In this document: one piece after another, positions 1-11,400 of the stretch
Numbering within the stretch: the first letter of the stretch is position 1
Layout: the number at the start of each line of letters is the position of its first letter
NCBI RefSeq assembly: GCF_000499845.2
Contig: NC_023750.2
Span: forward strand, 32,630,252 to 32,694,251
DNA: 64,000 bases
Direction of reading: 5' to 3'
From: Phaseolus vulgaris
Taxonomy: Eukaryota; Streptophyta; Magnoliopsida; Fabales; Fabaceae
Notes under the pieces: model-generated
The model's database searches: none
Told to the model about the DNA's origin: nothing
The model's input: the letters and a program-made list of their open reading frames with translations, nothing else
Position numbers and translations under genes: made by a program

Positions 1-289
1 ATGATTCAAAAATTAAAAGACACAACACAAATTGTAACAAGTGAAAGGAAGCTTAAGGTAAACTCTAGGAAGGATAATGCCATTCCAAAAGAGCAACCAT
101 ACTCATAAGAATTATGAGTGCCATAAACCTTTCCTCAAACACTTGGAGCAAAAGAAAAACAGCAAGAAAACTCAAATAAAAAATCTAAAACAGAAACTTA
201 AATTGCAAGAAATTAAAAAGAGCTCTTGAAATAAAGTGCACACAACTCAACAATTAAACAAGAATGAACCTAAGACTCATGATACCACA
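1..289 (-). other. Leader and primer-binding site of a Ty3/gypsy-type element leaving the window
   Basis: This stretch resembles 29502-29788, and both lie just inside an LTR-like repeat. On the minus strand a motif at 272-287 begins TGGTATCA and then resembles a primer-binding site for initiator tRNA-Met, with one extra T. If so, it belongs to an element read leftwards out of the window. No coding region is seen. Confidence 0.4.
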
Positions 290-1082
290 TGATGTGATTC
301 CAATAGCCACATAGAACAAGATTCTTGACACTTTGAGGAATCACCTTGAGCTGGAAAATATAGAGGCACTTTCTTAGAAGTTGGATCATGGTTCTAAAAT
401 CAAGAACTCACCAATAACAAGTACCAAATCCCAAACTCATTTGGATGAACCAAATATTGTCAAATTGAATCAACAAAGGAAAATAAAAAGAATAGACCGA
501 ACAGAAATAAGCAACAAACAGAAAATAGGTGCTGGAAAATTAGAGGAACCGAAACAACAACAACTCAAAACTCAAGGCAACATGAACAAATTGAAGAAGA
601 AGAAAGGAAGGAGAAGAGAATGCTCATGAAGATGGAAGATAGGTTGGATGATCACGCCACTAGAAGTATGGATGCTCCTAGATGAGTGTGCAAGCCGCCA
701 CTTGAGGAAACCATGGTCCTTCAAGATAAGACTAGAGTAGAAGCTCAAAAGCTCTCCAAATGCTCACTCCAATTTTGAGTATAGTTTCTTTAGATGAATT
801 CAAATCTCAATTTTACAAGGAAGGCACCTCTATTTATAGCCTAAGGTGCTGAAAAATGAAAGCTAAACAATTCAAAATTCCCTCCCAAAACCATCTAGAA
901 CCGGCGCTAAAAATGCCAAGCAAGGAAGGTGTGATCCTTTCCTTCACTTTGGCACCCCCTATTCTACTCCTACACCTATCTACTAATACACCCCCCTAAA
1001 GCTCCTAAAAAACCTAAAAGATGCTATAACAAAAGAGGTTTCTAAGGTTTCCCTCTAAGCACCTTCAACTAAAGACACTACA
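290..1082 (-). repeat. LTR of the outer Ty3/gypsy family, left copy
   Basis: About 0.8 kb similar over its length to 29789-30615, in the same orientation. A TATA box (TATAAATAG on the minus strand) lies near 833-841 and is matched in the right copy. The TG end at 290 adjoins the primer-binding-like motif. The end near 1082 is only approximate, because the two copies diverge there. Confidence 0.5.
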
Positions 1083-1243
1083 AAAAGAGAAAATAAATGT
1101 CCTCTAGCTCCCAAGGCTTTGAACATGCTTCTTGTAATCCTTTGAGGTGGACTTTGACCTCCATGGGCGTCCTCCATTTGTGCCTCCACCTCTTCTTGAG
1201 CTTGATGAGTGGCCTCCATGTTCTCTTGGGCTTGATCTCCATC
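1083..1243 (-). pseudogene. Possible C-terminal tail of a retrotransposon polyprotein
   Basis: The minus strand encodes an acidic, Gln/Glu-rich stretch followed by an ITRSMFKALG motif and a stop. That resembles the tails that end many plant Ty3/gypsy polyproteins. It lies directly upstream of the 290-1082 LTR. No catalytic domain is present. Upstream it joins a copia fragment, so it is a truncated remnant. The assignment rests on weak similarity recalled by eye. Confidence 0.3.
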
Positions 1244-1556
1244 ACCACAGCTGAAAAGTAGAAGATGCAGGATTGAAAGTGGTATTGGAAACAGAGGGTT
1301 TGAGAGAACATTGCATTGTGGGAAACACATATAAGCCATCTTTAACTTTTCCTTGGAGGATTATCTCCTTGGTGTCCTGGTTTTTAACAAAACAGTGGTT
1401 AGGAAAAAACTCAAAATAAACATTATTATCTTTTGCAAATTGAGAGACACTCACGAGATTCTTATTTATAGAAGGTACATGCAACAAATTATGTAAGCTT
1501 AATGTGGTCATAGTGGTAGGATTAGTAAATTTTGCAGAGCCAATGTGATTTATATG
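1244..1556 (-). pseudogene. Ty1/copia pol fragment (gag-pre-integrase region)
   Basis: On the minus strand 1244-1556 encodes the stretch between protease and integrase of a Ty1/copia polyprotein. It starts at an HIGS motif and runs through LHNLLHVPSINKNLVSVSQF, then a DNNVYFEF block and a GLYVFP block, and ends at FQLW. In intact elements an HxRLGH zinc motif would follow that point. Both ends are abrupt: one joins unrelated coding sequence at 1243, the other joins an LTR of element E-left at 1557. It is a short broken remnant. The copia family call is firm; how it arrived is unknown. Confidence 0.75.
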
Positions 1557-2374
1557 TGATCCTGCCTGTTGACCAAAACGTTGGAGCTTGCCTCGTCAAA
1601 CTTGGATCGACGTGTGCACCGCTTCAACCTCCGTCCTTCGCCACGATCCACCTCAAGAACCTGCAAAAGAACAGAGCGGCGCCGCTGCGGCCGATCGCAC
1701 TCCAACCCCCAAGTCAGTGACCGAACCACCAAATACTAAGAGCAACACTCAAGAACTCTCAAGGAGCCGTGCAATGTTCTCTCTCACAGTATACTCAAGA
1801 ACTCGCAAGCGTAAAGAAGACAATCTGAACGCGCGTACCTCAGAAGTTCGTTCGGAAACCCTTATATACCTGGCCACTTTCTCTCTCCTGGCAGTTACAG
1901 ACCTGGACACGTGGCTCGCATCCAACTGTACACGTGCCATCATCTGGAGCCTCCTTGACTTGGGCGCTGCTTCTGACTCTCATTTGGCTAAGTTACTTAT
2001 GCATGATACTACTCAGTGCATAGTTGTCTTGGAGTGCGATCTCTACTGGGATTGGCGAGTTAGGGTGCCTTCGTATACACCTTCCCTGTGGTCTCGCCGG
2101 CCGCCTTCATAATCTGCACCACCTTCATCTTCGGCGATGTGCTTGCTCTGGCGATCTCTAGTCACTTGGTCGCCTGAGTTTACATCTGGCGACTTCATCT
2201 TCAACTGGGTGACCGCCGGTTCTGGTGTGCTGGAGATCGGAGCACGCCAACTCAACAACTGGCGACTACACGAGCCCCCCGACCTCCTTCCCTTCTGCCA
2301 GCCTGGCGTTCTCTCAACACGCCTATACAATAACTTGATGCCACGTCATTACTTCCGACTACCAAGGCGGTACA
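1557..2374 (-). repeat. 3' LTR of element E-left
   Basis: This 818 bp LTR has TGATCC at its plus-strand start and GGTACA at its end, so in the sense direction it runs TGTACC to GGATCA. A polypurine tract lies just outside at 2379-2387. The sense strand has TATATAAG at 1861-1868 and two CACGTG G-boxes at 1906-1911 and 1931-1936, placed 38 and 63 bp upstream of the TATA box. It closely resembles 27148-27962, which lies in the opposite orientation. Confidence 0.85.
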
Positions 2375-2772
2375 CAAGCCCCCCAGTCTTAAGCGAAGAC
2401 TTGTCCAGCGAAAAGACTAAAGGAGTCACGTCAATACCGATCTACGTGGCGCTGGCGCAGAATTTCAAGCGGTTGTACTTTCTGCTTTCCTGACGATCCA
2501 CCAAACACTCCTCCCATCGCTCGACACGTGGCTTCATCAACGGTTACCTTCAATTGTCGTTTGCGCTTCCCAAACCCATTTCGAAAAACCCTTTAAACCC
2601 ATTTCTCTTCACTGTTCCATCACTTTCTTCGTATTCTCAGACGCTCCAACTTTCTTCTGCAAAAGCTCTCAACGTTCTTCAACCTCCTGAATCACCAACT
2701 TCCTTCATCACTTTCCCGATCATAAAAAGGTACTTCCTTTACTTCTTCTGCTGGTTTTTCCTGCATTTTAAC
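2375..2772 (+). promoter_or_regulatory. E-left antisense-gene promoter, 5' UTR and start of intron 1
   Basis: This is the internal 3' end of E-left. It carries the polypurine tract and a G-box (CGACACGTGGC at 2522-2532) followed by CATCAACGG. A conserved splice donor lies at 2730 (AAAG then GT). The sequence stops inside intron 1 at 2772, where element A is inserted. E-right carries the same sequence at 26750-27147. Confidence 0.65.
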
Positions 2773-3565
2773 TGATCCTGCCTGTTGACCGGAACGCTGG
2801 AGAATGCCTCGTCAAAGGATCGACGTGCGCACCGCTTCTCACCTTCGTTCCTCCCCGGGATCTACTTCAAGAACCTGCAAAGAAACGATACGGCGCCGCT
2901 GCGGCCGATCGCACTCCGACGCTCAAGTCAGTGACGGTATCACCAAATACTAAGAACAAGAACCGTGCAAATCCTCTCTCACAATCAGCTCTATCACTCG
3001 CAAGCGTAAAGTGTATGAACTGAACGTGCGTACCTCAGAAAGTCTGTTAAGAGTTCTTATATACCTGGTGGCTTTCTCTCTCCTGGCAGTTACAGATTTG
3101 GACACGTGGCTCGCATCCAACTGTACACGTGCCATCATCTGGAGGCTCCCTGACTTGGCGCCGCTTCTGCTCTCATTTTGGCTAAGTTACTTATGCATGG
3201 TACTGCCCAGTGCTTAGCTAACTTAGGAGTGCGATCTCTACTGAAACTGGCGAGTTAGGGCCTTCATACACCTTCCCTGTGGTCTCGCCGGCCGCCTTCA
3301 TAATCTGCTTCTCCTTCATCTTCGGCGATGTGCTTGTTCTGGCGATCTCCGACTGCTTGGTCGCCTGGGTCTACATCTGGCGACTCCATCTTCAACCTGG
3401 CGATCGCCTATTCTGGTAAGCTGGAAGTCGGAACACGCCAACTTAACAATCGGCGACTACACGCGCCTCCCGACTTCCTTCCTATCTGCCAACCTGGCGC
3501 CTTGTCAACACGCCTACACTGTAGCAGGGTGCCACGTCATCACACCCGACCACCAGGGCGGTACA
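2773..3565 (-). repeat. 3' LTR of element A
   Basis: This 793 bp LTR runs TGATCC to GGTACA on the plus strand. The sense TATA box TATATAAG is at 3057-3064, and CACGTG motifs are at 3101-3106 and 3124-3129. The polypurine tract (a run of six G on the sense strand) lies at about 3570-3578. Left of 2773 is E-left sequence; no target-site duplication can be checked because the other end is deleted. Confidence 0.88.
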
Positions 3566-4160
3566 CAAGCCCCCCAGTCTTAAGCGAAGACTTGTCTAGC
3601 GAAAAGACTGAAAAAGCCTTCGTTAACACCGATCTACGTGGCACTGACGCAGAATTCCAAGCGATTGTACTTTCTGCTGCTCTGACGCTCCACCAAACCC
3701 CTCACTCATCGCTCGACACGTGGCTTCATCAACGGCTCTCTTCATTTGCCGTTTGCGCTTCCTAAACCCATTTCGAAAACCCTTAAACCCATTTCGTTCC
3801 ACTGTTCCATCACTTTCTTCGTGCTTGCAAACGCTCTAACTTCCCTCTGCGAAAACTCTCAACGCTCTTCAACGCTCCAGATCACCATCTTCCTCCATCG
3901 TCTTCCTGATTAGCGAAAGGTAACTACTTTCCTTCATCTGCTGGGTTTCCTTGCATTTTCACCGATTTGCATCATCCTATAACTGCCTGGTGCATACGCT
4001 GTGGGTTGTTTTTCCATTTCTCCTTCTGCGTAACTTAGGGCTTTGTCGATCGTCGCGACGAACATACATTCGTTCGTTTTTTCACCTTCCTTCTATGATC
4101 GAGTCAGCCTCTGTAATCCCCTGATCGTTTTTTCTTTCTTCTTCCTTTGCAGTTGCTATC
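3566..4160 (+). promoter_or_regulatory. Promoter, 5' UTR and intron 1 of the antisense gene in A
   Basis: A G-box (CGACACGTGGC, 3714-3724) is followed by CATCAACGG, as in the E, D and F copies. The 5' UTR is interrupted by an intron: donor AAAG|GT at 3920 and acceptor TTTGCAG ending at 4152, eight bases before the ATG at 4161. The same exon-intron pattern recurs at matching places in D, E-right and F. Confidence 0.6.
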
Positions 4161-6797
4161 ATGACTCGCACAAAGATTACCCCGAACCCCCCTCCATCAG
4201 CACGAAACCTTCCTTCACAAGCACACGACTCAACACAAGTTCGTGGCGCTTCCTCTTCGCAGGCTGTGAGGCCTGCGTTTTCCCAAACTGCCCTGGCTCA
4301 GGCGACTCCACCTAATGCTGGAGGAGCCCCCGTCCCTTTGCCAGACTTCAAAACATTATATCCCTGGGCCACCCCGACCCTTCTAAAAGAGACGTCCTCT
4401 GTGAACACCGCGGGAGCAGTCTTGCGGCTAACTAAGGGGGACGAAATCTACCAGTCGTTTCACAAGGAGCACGACGAAAAGATGATGGTGCTGCCTTGCC
4501 CCGCCGCTCTGCCAGTGTGTGCTGATGACAAAGTAAGCGCCGACGGGCCCTTCTGCTTTGTCTACACAACTTTCTTCAAGAAGGTCAAGCTCAGGTTCCC
4601 TCTCACCCGATTCGAGAGGGAACTTTTGACTGAGCTCAACATCGCTGCCGCCCAGCTTCACCCCAACAGCTGGGCATTTGTTCGAGCCTTTGAAATAACG
4701 TGCGACCACCTGGGGTTGCCCGCGTCGGTGGACGTGTTTTTGTTCCTTTTTGAGGCCAAGCACCCAAGAGATCGTCTGTGGGTCAGCTTGAATGCAATTG
4801 CTGGGAGATCCATTTTTACCATCTTCTAGCAATCGTACAAAGACTGGAAGGGGAAGTTCATCCAAGTACGTGCAAACGATAAAGACACCTCCCTTCTTGA
4901 TGGCTTCCCCTTGTACTGGGTGGACAAGGGGAAAAAGGAGTCCAAGAGCTGCTTCAGGAGGCCCAGAAGTCCTGATAGCATGGGAGCTTTGGACAGAGAC
5001 CTCTGTCTATTCTGGAAGAGGGTGGCGGATGCCAACATAACATTCCTGACCCCCACCTTGATCTCCTTCGAATTCTTTGAGGACCAGCTAGAATTCCAAA
5101 TAGGTTAGGACATCCAAACTGTTGCTTTGATACTGCTTCTGATATTGCTTCTGGGCGTCTTGTGCGATACGCACAAGACTTTGGTTTTACCTTTTCTGCA
5201 TATACTACCTGTTTTGCTGTTTTATAACCTCATACACTTATCGTTTTCTTCTCTGAGCTAACTCATGCATTTTCGTTTCATGCAGACAACATGTTGGGTA
5301 AAAACATGCTCGCCGACTTAAAGGCGCTCGCCCGAAACCACGGGTTGGCGACCGGTTCCCAAACGGTGCCCAACTCGGCGGTCGAGAAGGCCATCGTTCA
5401 TGGGCGATCACCGCCCAAGGAACCCACCCAGCGCAAGAAACTGGTCCTTAAGAGGCCTAAGCGAAAGCCCCTCAAATCGTCCAAGAGGAGGAAGAAGAGG
5501 ACGACGAGGTCACAGAGGATGGCCTTGTCACGAAAAGGAAGAGGGTGGCACCATCTTCTCCACCTGCTCCACCCCCTCTTCCAACCTCAACACCACCATC
5601 AACGCCTGCTCCTCCTCCCTCATCGCCAACACCACAAGCCCCTTCATCACCAGTCCAAGCAGTTCCACTGGCCACTGCGCCACCTGCAGCTGAGGCCCAA
5701 GAGCCAAATTTCTTGGAGGACCCCCCAAGCGCCTCTACGCCACATGTGTCAGCAGGAGGGGCCCCCCTTCAAACACTTCAGCTGCAGGAATCGTTCCAAT
5801 CGGGGATGAGGTTGCTCATACCTCTCCAATTCTAATTACCGAATCCCCGATTGCGTCGCCACGCCAGGAAGCAAACACTGAAAATCCTGCTAAGGAAGGT
5901 GGCGGCGAGAACCCTCAACAAGCCCCCCTGGCGCCTCTCCAAGCAGCAAACCTTTCCCTTGAAGTCACAAGGATGTGGGAACCTCTGACTGCTAAGTTGA
6001 AAACCATAGCGGAGGATATCCCCGCGATCATAACGAGGGCTGTGGAGAGCTCCACCAGGAGGCTTCAAGATGATCTCTTCAACCTCAAGACCGAAAATAG
6101 CACTATGAAGGTTGAGGTGGAGAAGATGTCATTCAGCCTGACGCTCGCAGAAATAGAACACTCCCGAGTGGAGGATGCCCTGAATACCGAGCTCAGGCTG
6201 GCGCGCAAGGAAGCTGCTGACCTTCGCCGCAAAATTCATGATCTTGCCCAAGAGAAAGTCGAGTTGGAAAGCAAAATCGTGCCTCTTCGCACCAAGGCGA
6301 GCGACCTGGAGGCTCACATTCAAGCTGATGCCGCCAAGTTGCAAAAACTGGAGCAGAGGTCGATCGACCGCGAGAAGCTACTTGGGCAAGTAGAAAAAGC
6401 GAGGGACGACGCCATGGCTGATCTCGCCGAGGCAAACAAGGAAAAAGGAAAGATGGCTGCCGAGTTGACCCAAGCTCACACGGAATCCAAGAAGGTTACT
6501 GACGACCTTCTCCATGCTCAAGAAACCAACGAACAACTCCGAAAACAGGTCGAAGAGCTGGAGCAGCAGAACAAGGAGCTCAAGAAACAGGTTGAAGAAC
6601 TTCAAGGGCAAATTGAAGAACTTAAGCTAAGCTCTGCTCAGATTCTGGTTGCTGGATTCGAAGCCGCTCGGGAACAATTCGCATGCCTATTCCCCGATCT
6701 CGACCTCAGCATGGTGTCGTTGAACAACGAAGTAGTAGATGGAAAGGTCGTTCCCGCCGAAGACTCAACCAACTCCACCCCGTCTGCTACTTTATAA
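4161..6797 (+). pseudogene. Antisense Transposase_28-like and coiled-coil protein gene of A (broken)
   Basis: Two coding exons, 4161-5103 and 5286-6797, read against gag-pol. Exon 2 (the first coding exon) encodes a low-complexity Pro/Ser N-terminus, then a domain resembling PF04195 (Transposase_28, putative gypsy type transposon) with an LHPNSWAFVRAF core and an FLFLFEAKHPRDRLWVSLN block. Exon 3 encodes a Pro-rich linker, a long Glu/Lys/Leu coiled coil and a conserved tail ending near EVVDGKVVP. The reading frame is broken by a TAG at 4827-4829 (CAG in other copies) and by two frameshifts, near 5470 and between 5835 and 5973. A poly(A)-like AATAAA lies at 6819-6824. The biochemical function of this protein family is unknown to me; antisense ORFs of this kind are known in Tat-lineage elements. 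Confidence 0.75.
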
Positions 6798-7379
6798 TTT
6801 CGCTTGTATATACCTTGTAATAAAAACTCGTGCATATGTGTTTTGAACAGATACCTATTTCAATCACAAAACTTGGATATTCTCTCCCCTGACTCCTTTC
6901 AAGCGCTCTAGCCTTCTTTGTATGTTTAACTTTGTCGGATTTAACTTAACAATTTTGCGAATACGACTTTTGACGTAACTGCCTCGAGCCAATTCAAACT
7001 TAAGCAATAATCACTTTAAACAACTTGTATTCTTAAGGCAACTAACCTTATCGCAAGAATACCCTTCGAACAACGAACTGTAACTCAATCATTGGTTCAA
7101 ACAACGTCCCACTCGACCTGCTTTATTAAACAAGTCTTTCAACCTTCTCGCCGTCGTTTACACTCTTCCCGATCGCCAAGACCCCTTGGTAACATCAACT
7201 TTTCCTAGCCTCATGCTTTGGCAATCGTTTCTTTATCTGGGGTAGAAGCGCCTTTTGGGATCTTCCTTTGCCCCCCTGAACTTCAGAGCAAAAGACCGGT
7301 TGACTAGGCGTTCTCTTCGAACCTACCTTAGCCACCTTTCAAGCTTCTTCCACCCTCTGCGCCATACCTGAACTCGTCC
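6798..7379. other. Spacer downstream of the antisense gene of A
   Basis: This holds the likely 3' UTR and poly(A) signal (6819-6824) and then CT-rich non-coding sequence leading into the tandem repeats. No gene is seen. Confidence 0.5.
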
Positions 7380-8225
7380 GAGACGAGAAGGATTTTATCT
7401 TGCCTACGCTCGCACGTAAGTGAGAAGGTCTTTAACTCGCCTGAACTCGCTCATCGGCGAGAAGGACTTTTTACTCGCCTGAACTCGCTCATCGGCGAGA
7501 AGGTCTTTAAATGGCCTTAACTCGCTCGACGGCGAGAAGGACTTTATCTGGTGCCTCAACTTGCCCAGGGTGTACATCTCCTCCCCCCTGGATGCACTGA
7601 GGACCTTTTCTTTCTCTCGCCTGCACTCGCTCGACGGCGAGGAGGTCTTTAACTGGCCTTAACTCGCACAACGGCGATAAGAACTTTATCTGGTGCCTCA
7701 ACTTGCCCAGGGTGTACATCTCCTCCCCCCTGGATGCACTGAGGACCTTTCCTTTTTTCTCGCCTGCACTCGCTCGACGGCGAGGAGGTCTTTTACTTGC
7801 CTCTACATTGCCCCAGGAGTTACATCTTCTCGCTCCCAGAAACACGGAGGACTTTTTCTCTTTCTCGCCTGCACTCGCTCGACGGCGAGGAGGTCTTTTA
7901 CTTGCCTCTACATTGCCCCAGGAGTTACATCTTCTCGCTCCCAGAAACACGGAGGACTTTTTCTCTTTCTCGCCTGCACTCGCTCGACGGCGAGGAGGTC
8001 TTTTACTTGGCTCAGAACGCGCGAGGGCGTTGAGGTCTTTCATCTGGTGCCTCCGATCGCCGAAAGACGATGAGGACTTTAAAACTTAACTGGTGCCTCC
8101 GATCGCCGAAAAACGATGAGGACTTAAAACTTAACTGGTGCCTCCAATCGCCGAAAAACGATGAGGACTTAAAACTTAACTGGTGCCTCCGATCGCCGAA
8201 AAACGATGAGGACTTAAAACTTTTT
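7380..8225. repeat. GC-rich tandem-repeat spacer of A, three repeat types
   Basis: Three repeat types lie side by side. Near 7436-7520 are short units with the self-complementary core CTCGCT..GGCGAG. A 105 bp unit starts at 7759, 7864 and 7969 and contains CTCGCC...GGCGAG inverted halves. A 45-46 bp unit starts at 8044, 8090, 8135 and 8180 and contains GATCGCCGAAAAACGATGAG. Most units can form short hairpins. The spacer lies between the convergent 3' ends of pol and the antisense gene. Confidence 0.8.
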
Positions 8226-8344
8226 AGAAAGCACGCGATATATCTTTTCTTGCCTTAAATCATGTACAAATGACAAGGTCTTTCTTCAAAACTTTTGAAA
8301 ATAGCACACATGCAATCTGAAAACACCTTATGCTTCGAAAACTC

Positions 8345-8405
8345 TTCTTTTATTGGGTGGCCTCATTAAAAACCCTCCTTAGGGAAAAAAGAGTGCCCCC
8401 TTCAA
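8345..8405 (-). other. Conserved hairpin and AATAAA element downstream of pol (A)
   Basis: A short block just past the pol stop is kept in A, B (17715-17775), C (18731-18786) and F (49028-49075), and partly in D (about 36645-36672). On the sense strand it contains a GGGGGCACTC stretch, a CCCTAAGGAGGG hairpin and CCCAATAAAAG, which could be a polyadenylation signal for gag-pol RNA. Confidence 0.5.
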
Positions 8406-8463
8406 ACTGTTTTAACAGAGACATTGTAATATAACATTGTGTTTGTCTTTACTTACAAAGCTC

Positions 8464-11400
8464 TTAACTATAGTACAACTTCAAGTGTGTGGCGTTCCAG
8501 GTGCGAGGAATCGCCCCTCCTTCCAGCGTTTCTAAGCGGTAGGCTCCGTTCCCGAGCGCCTCGGTTATTCTGAACGGTCCAGTCCACTTGGGTGATAGTT
8601 TATTCTCCATCTCGTACTGGTGGGCCTTCCTCATCACCAGATCGCCTTCTCTGAACTGCCTTGGCATCACCTTTGAGTTGTATCTTCGCTCGACCCTCCT
8701 CTTCACCGCCTCAGCCTTCAGCCTCGCCTCTTCCCTGACCTCATCCAGCAGATCCAGGTTCAGCCTTCTCTCTTCATTCGAATCTTCCTCTACGAAGTTC
8801 TGGAATCTCGGCGAGCTCTCCTGGATCTCCACTGGAATCATGGCGTCACACCCATAGACCAAGCTAAACGGGGTCTCATGAGTTCCTGACTGCTCGGTGG
8901 TGTGGTACGCCCAGACTATACGGGGCACCTCCTCAGCCCAACTTCCCTTGGCTTTCTCAAGTCTTCTCTTCAAACCTCTCAACAACACCCGATTAGCTGA
9001 TTCCACCTGGCCATTCGTCTGAGGGTGCTCGACGGATGCAAACACTTGTTGAATTCCAACCCCTTCGCAAAGCTTCTTCAACAGGTGGCTTGCAAACTGC
9101 GTCCCATTATCTGACACTAGGCACTTAGGCACTCCAAACCGGCACACAATGTTCTTCCATACAAAACCTTCGATCTTGTGTGCGGTGATCTGGGCCACTG
9201 GTTCTGCTTCAATCCACTTGGTGAAATACTCAATCGCCACCACTAAGTACTTCATTTGCCTGATCGCCAGCGGGAAAGGTCCCAGGATGTCGATTCCCCA
9301 AGTATGAAACGGCCAAGGGCTATAGATCGACTTCAACTCCTCGGGAGGTGCCTTATGCCAATCGGCGTGCTGCTGGCATTGTTTACAGCATTGGGCATAT
9401 TTCTTGCAATCTTCTCTCATGGATGGCCAATAGTAGCCTGCACGGAGAGTCCTCGCGGCCAGAGCTCGACCCCCGACGTGGCTTCCACATATTCCTTCGT
9501 GGAGCTCTGCCATAATTCTCGTGCACTTCTCGCCGTGTATGCATTCCAGGAGTGGGTGAGTGAACCCAAACCTGTACAGATCGTCATCAATCAATGTGTA
9601 CTTGCTGGAATTTTTCTTTACCTTCCTGGCTTCCGTCGGATCCAACGGGAGGAGGCCATCTGCCAAGCACCGCTTGTACTGTGTTATCCAAGTGTCTGGC
9701 TCATGGGTGGCGCAGACCTGCATCACGTCCACCTTCTCTCCTCGACATGCTCTAATTCTCGGCGATCTCAGAGTCTCTTGCGTCAAAGACTTATGGCTTC
9801 TCGCTGCTCTCTCCGTCGACTTGCTTATCTGAAGGACCAGGTGATCTGCTACAAATGCCCTCGGCGTCTTCAGAGTTTCTTGAATCACCGTCCTCTGCCT
9901 ACCCCCCTTGCCTGAACTGGCGAGCTTAGCAAGCAAGTCAGCTCGGGCATTCTGCTCTCGGGGCACATGTACTACTTCAAAAGAGGCAAAGGAACTCTTC
10001 AATTCCTGCACATACGCCAAGTAAGCCGCCATTTGTGGATCTTTAGCCTGGAACTCGCCCGTTACTTGCCCTGTGACTAGCAGCGAGTCACTCTTAGCCA
10101 TCAGCACCCTAGCTCCCATCTCCTTGGCCAGCAGAATCCCGGCGATCAGCGCCTCATACTCTGCTTGATTGTTGCTGGCTTTGAAGGCAAATCTCAACGA
10201 TTGTTCGATCAGCACGCCGTTGGGTCCTTCCAATATGACTCCAGCACCGCTACCCTGCTGGTTCGACGATCCATCCACCAAGAGTACCCAACCGAAAGAG
10301 CTCGACCACAAAATCTGCAAAGATTTGCCCCTTGATCGGGCCTCGGGGCTCATATTTAATGTCAATCTCTGACAACTCCACTGCCCACTTCACCATTCTT
10401 CCCGCAACGTCAGGTTTCTTCAAGACCTTCTGGATGGGCAGGTCAGTCATCACCAATATTGTGAAACTGTGGAAGTAGTGGCGCAACCTCCTCGCCGAAA
10501 ACACCACAGCCAGCGCAGCCTTCTCCAGGGCCTGATATCTCGTTTCTGGGCCCTACAACACCTTGCTCACAAAATAAATAGGCTTCTGAGCCTGATCGTG
10601 ATCCTGGGCGAGCACCGCACTCACCGCCCTCTCAGCTACAGCAAAATACAACCTGAGAGGGGTTCCCGCCAGCGGTTTGCACAGAACCGGCGGGCTCGCC
10701 AGATACTCATTCAGCTTGACGAAAGCTTCCTCGCACTCTTTCGTCCAAGCAAACTTATTATTGTGCCGCAGACATTGAAAATAGGGATGCCCCTTTTCTC
10801 CGCTAGCTGACACGAAGCGAGATAGGGCTGCCATCCGACCTGTTAGCTGCTGGACTTCTTTCACCGTAGCCGGGCTTCTCATCGCCAAGATGGCGGCACA
10901 CTTGTCCGGGTTAGCTTCTATTCCTCTTTCAGTCAAGAGAAAACCCAAAAATTTTCCAGCCTCCACGCCGAAAATGCATTTCTCCGGGTTGAGCTTTAAC
11001 TTGAACTTGGCGATCGTCGTGAACAATTCTTCCAAGTCCACAACGTGCTTGCTCTTCTCCTGCGAGGTCACGACCATGTCATCGACGTAGGCTTGCACGT
11101 TCCTTCCCAGCATCGGTGCAAGTACTCGATCCATCAACCTCTTGTACGTGGCCCCCGCGTTCTTTAGCCCAAACGGCATTACCTTATAGCAGTAGCACGA
11201 CCTCTCCGTCATGAAGGCTGTTTTTTCTTCGTCCATGGGATGCATCTTGATCTGATTATAGCCCGAGAAAGCATCCAGGAAACTCAGCAGCTTGCACCCT
11301 GCAGCACTATCAACCAGGGCATCAATGCTTGGTAAAGGATACGAATCCTTTGGGCAAGCTTTATTCAGATCGGTGAAATCGACGCACATGCGCCATTTCC

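Noticed and set aside
381..629. Open frame of 82 codons on the plus strand
   Set aside because: Lys/Gln/Asn-rich chance frame inside an AT-rich LTR, antisense to the LTR; no motif and not kept in the matching right copy.
7507..8089. Repetitive open frames on both strands
   Set aside because: By-products of the tandem repeats in the spacer of A.
9256..9915. Open frame of 219 codons opposite pol of A
   Set aside because: Shadow frame of the integrase and RNase H coding strand; similar shadows appear opposite C, D and F.
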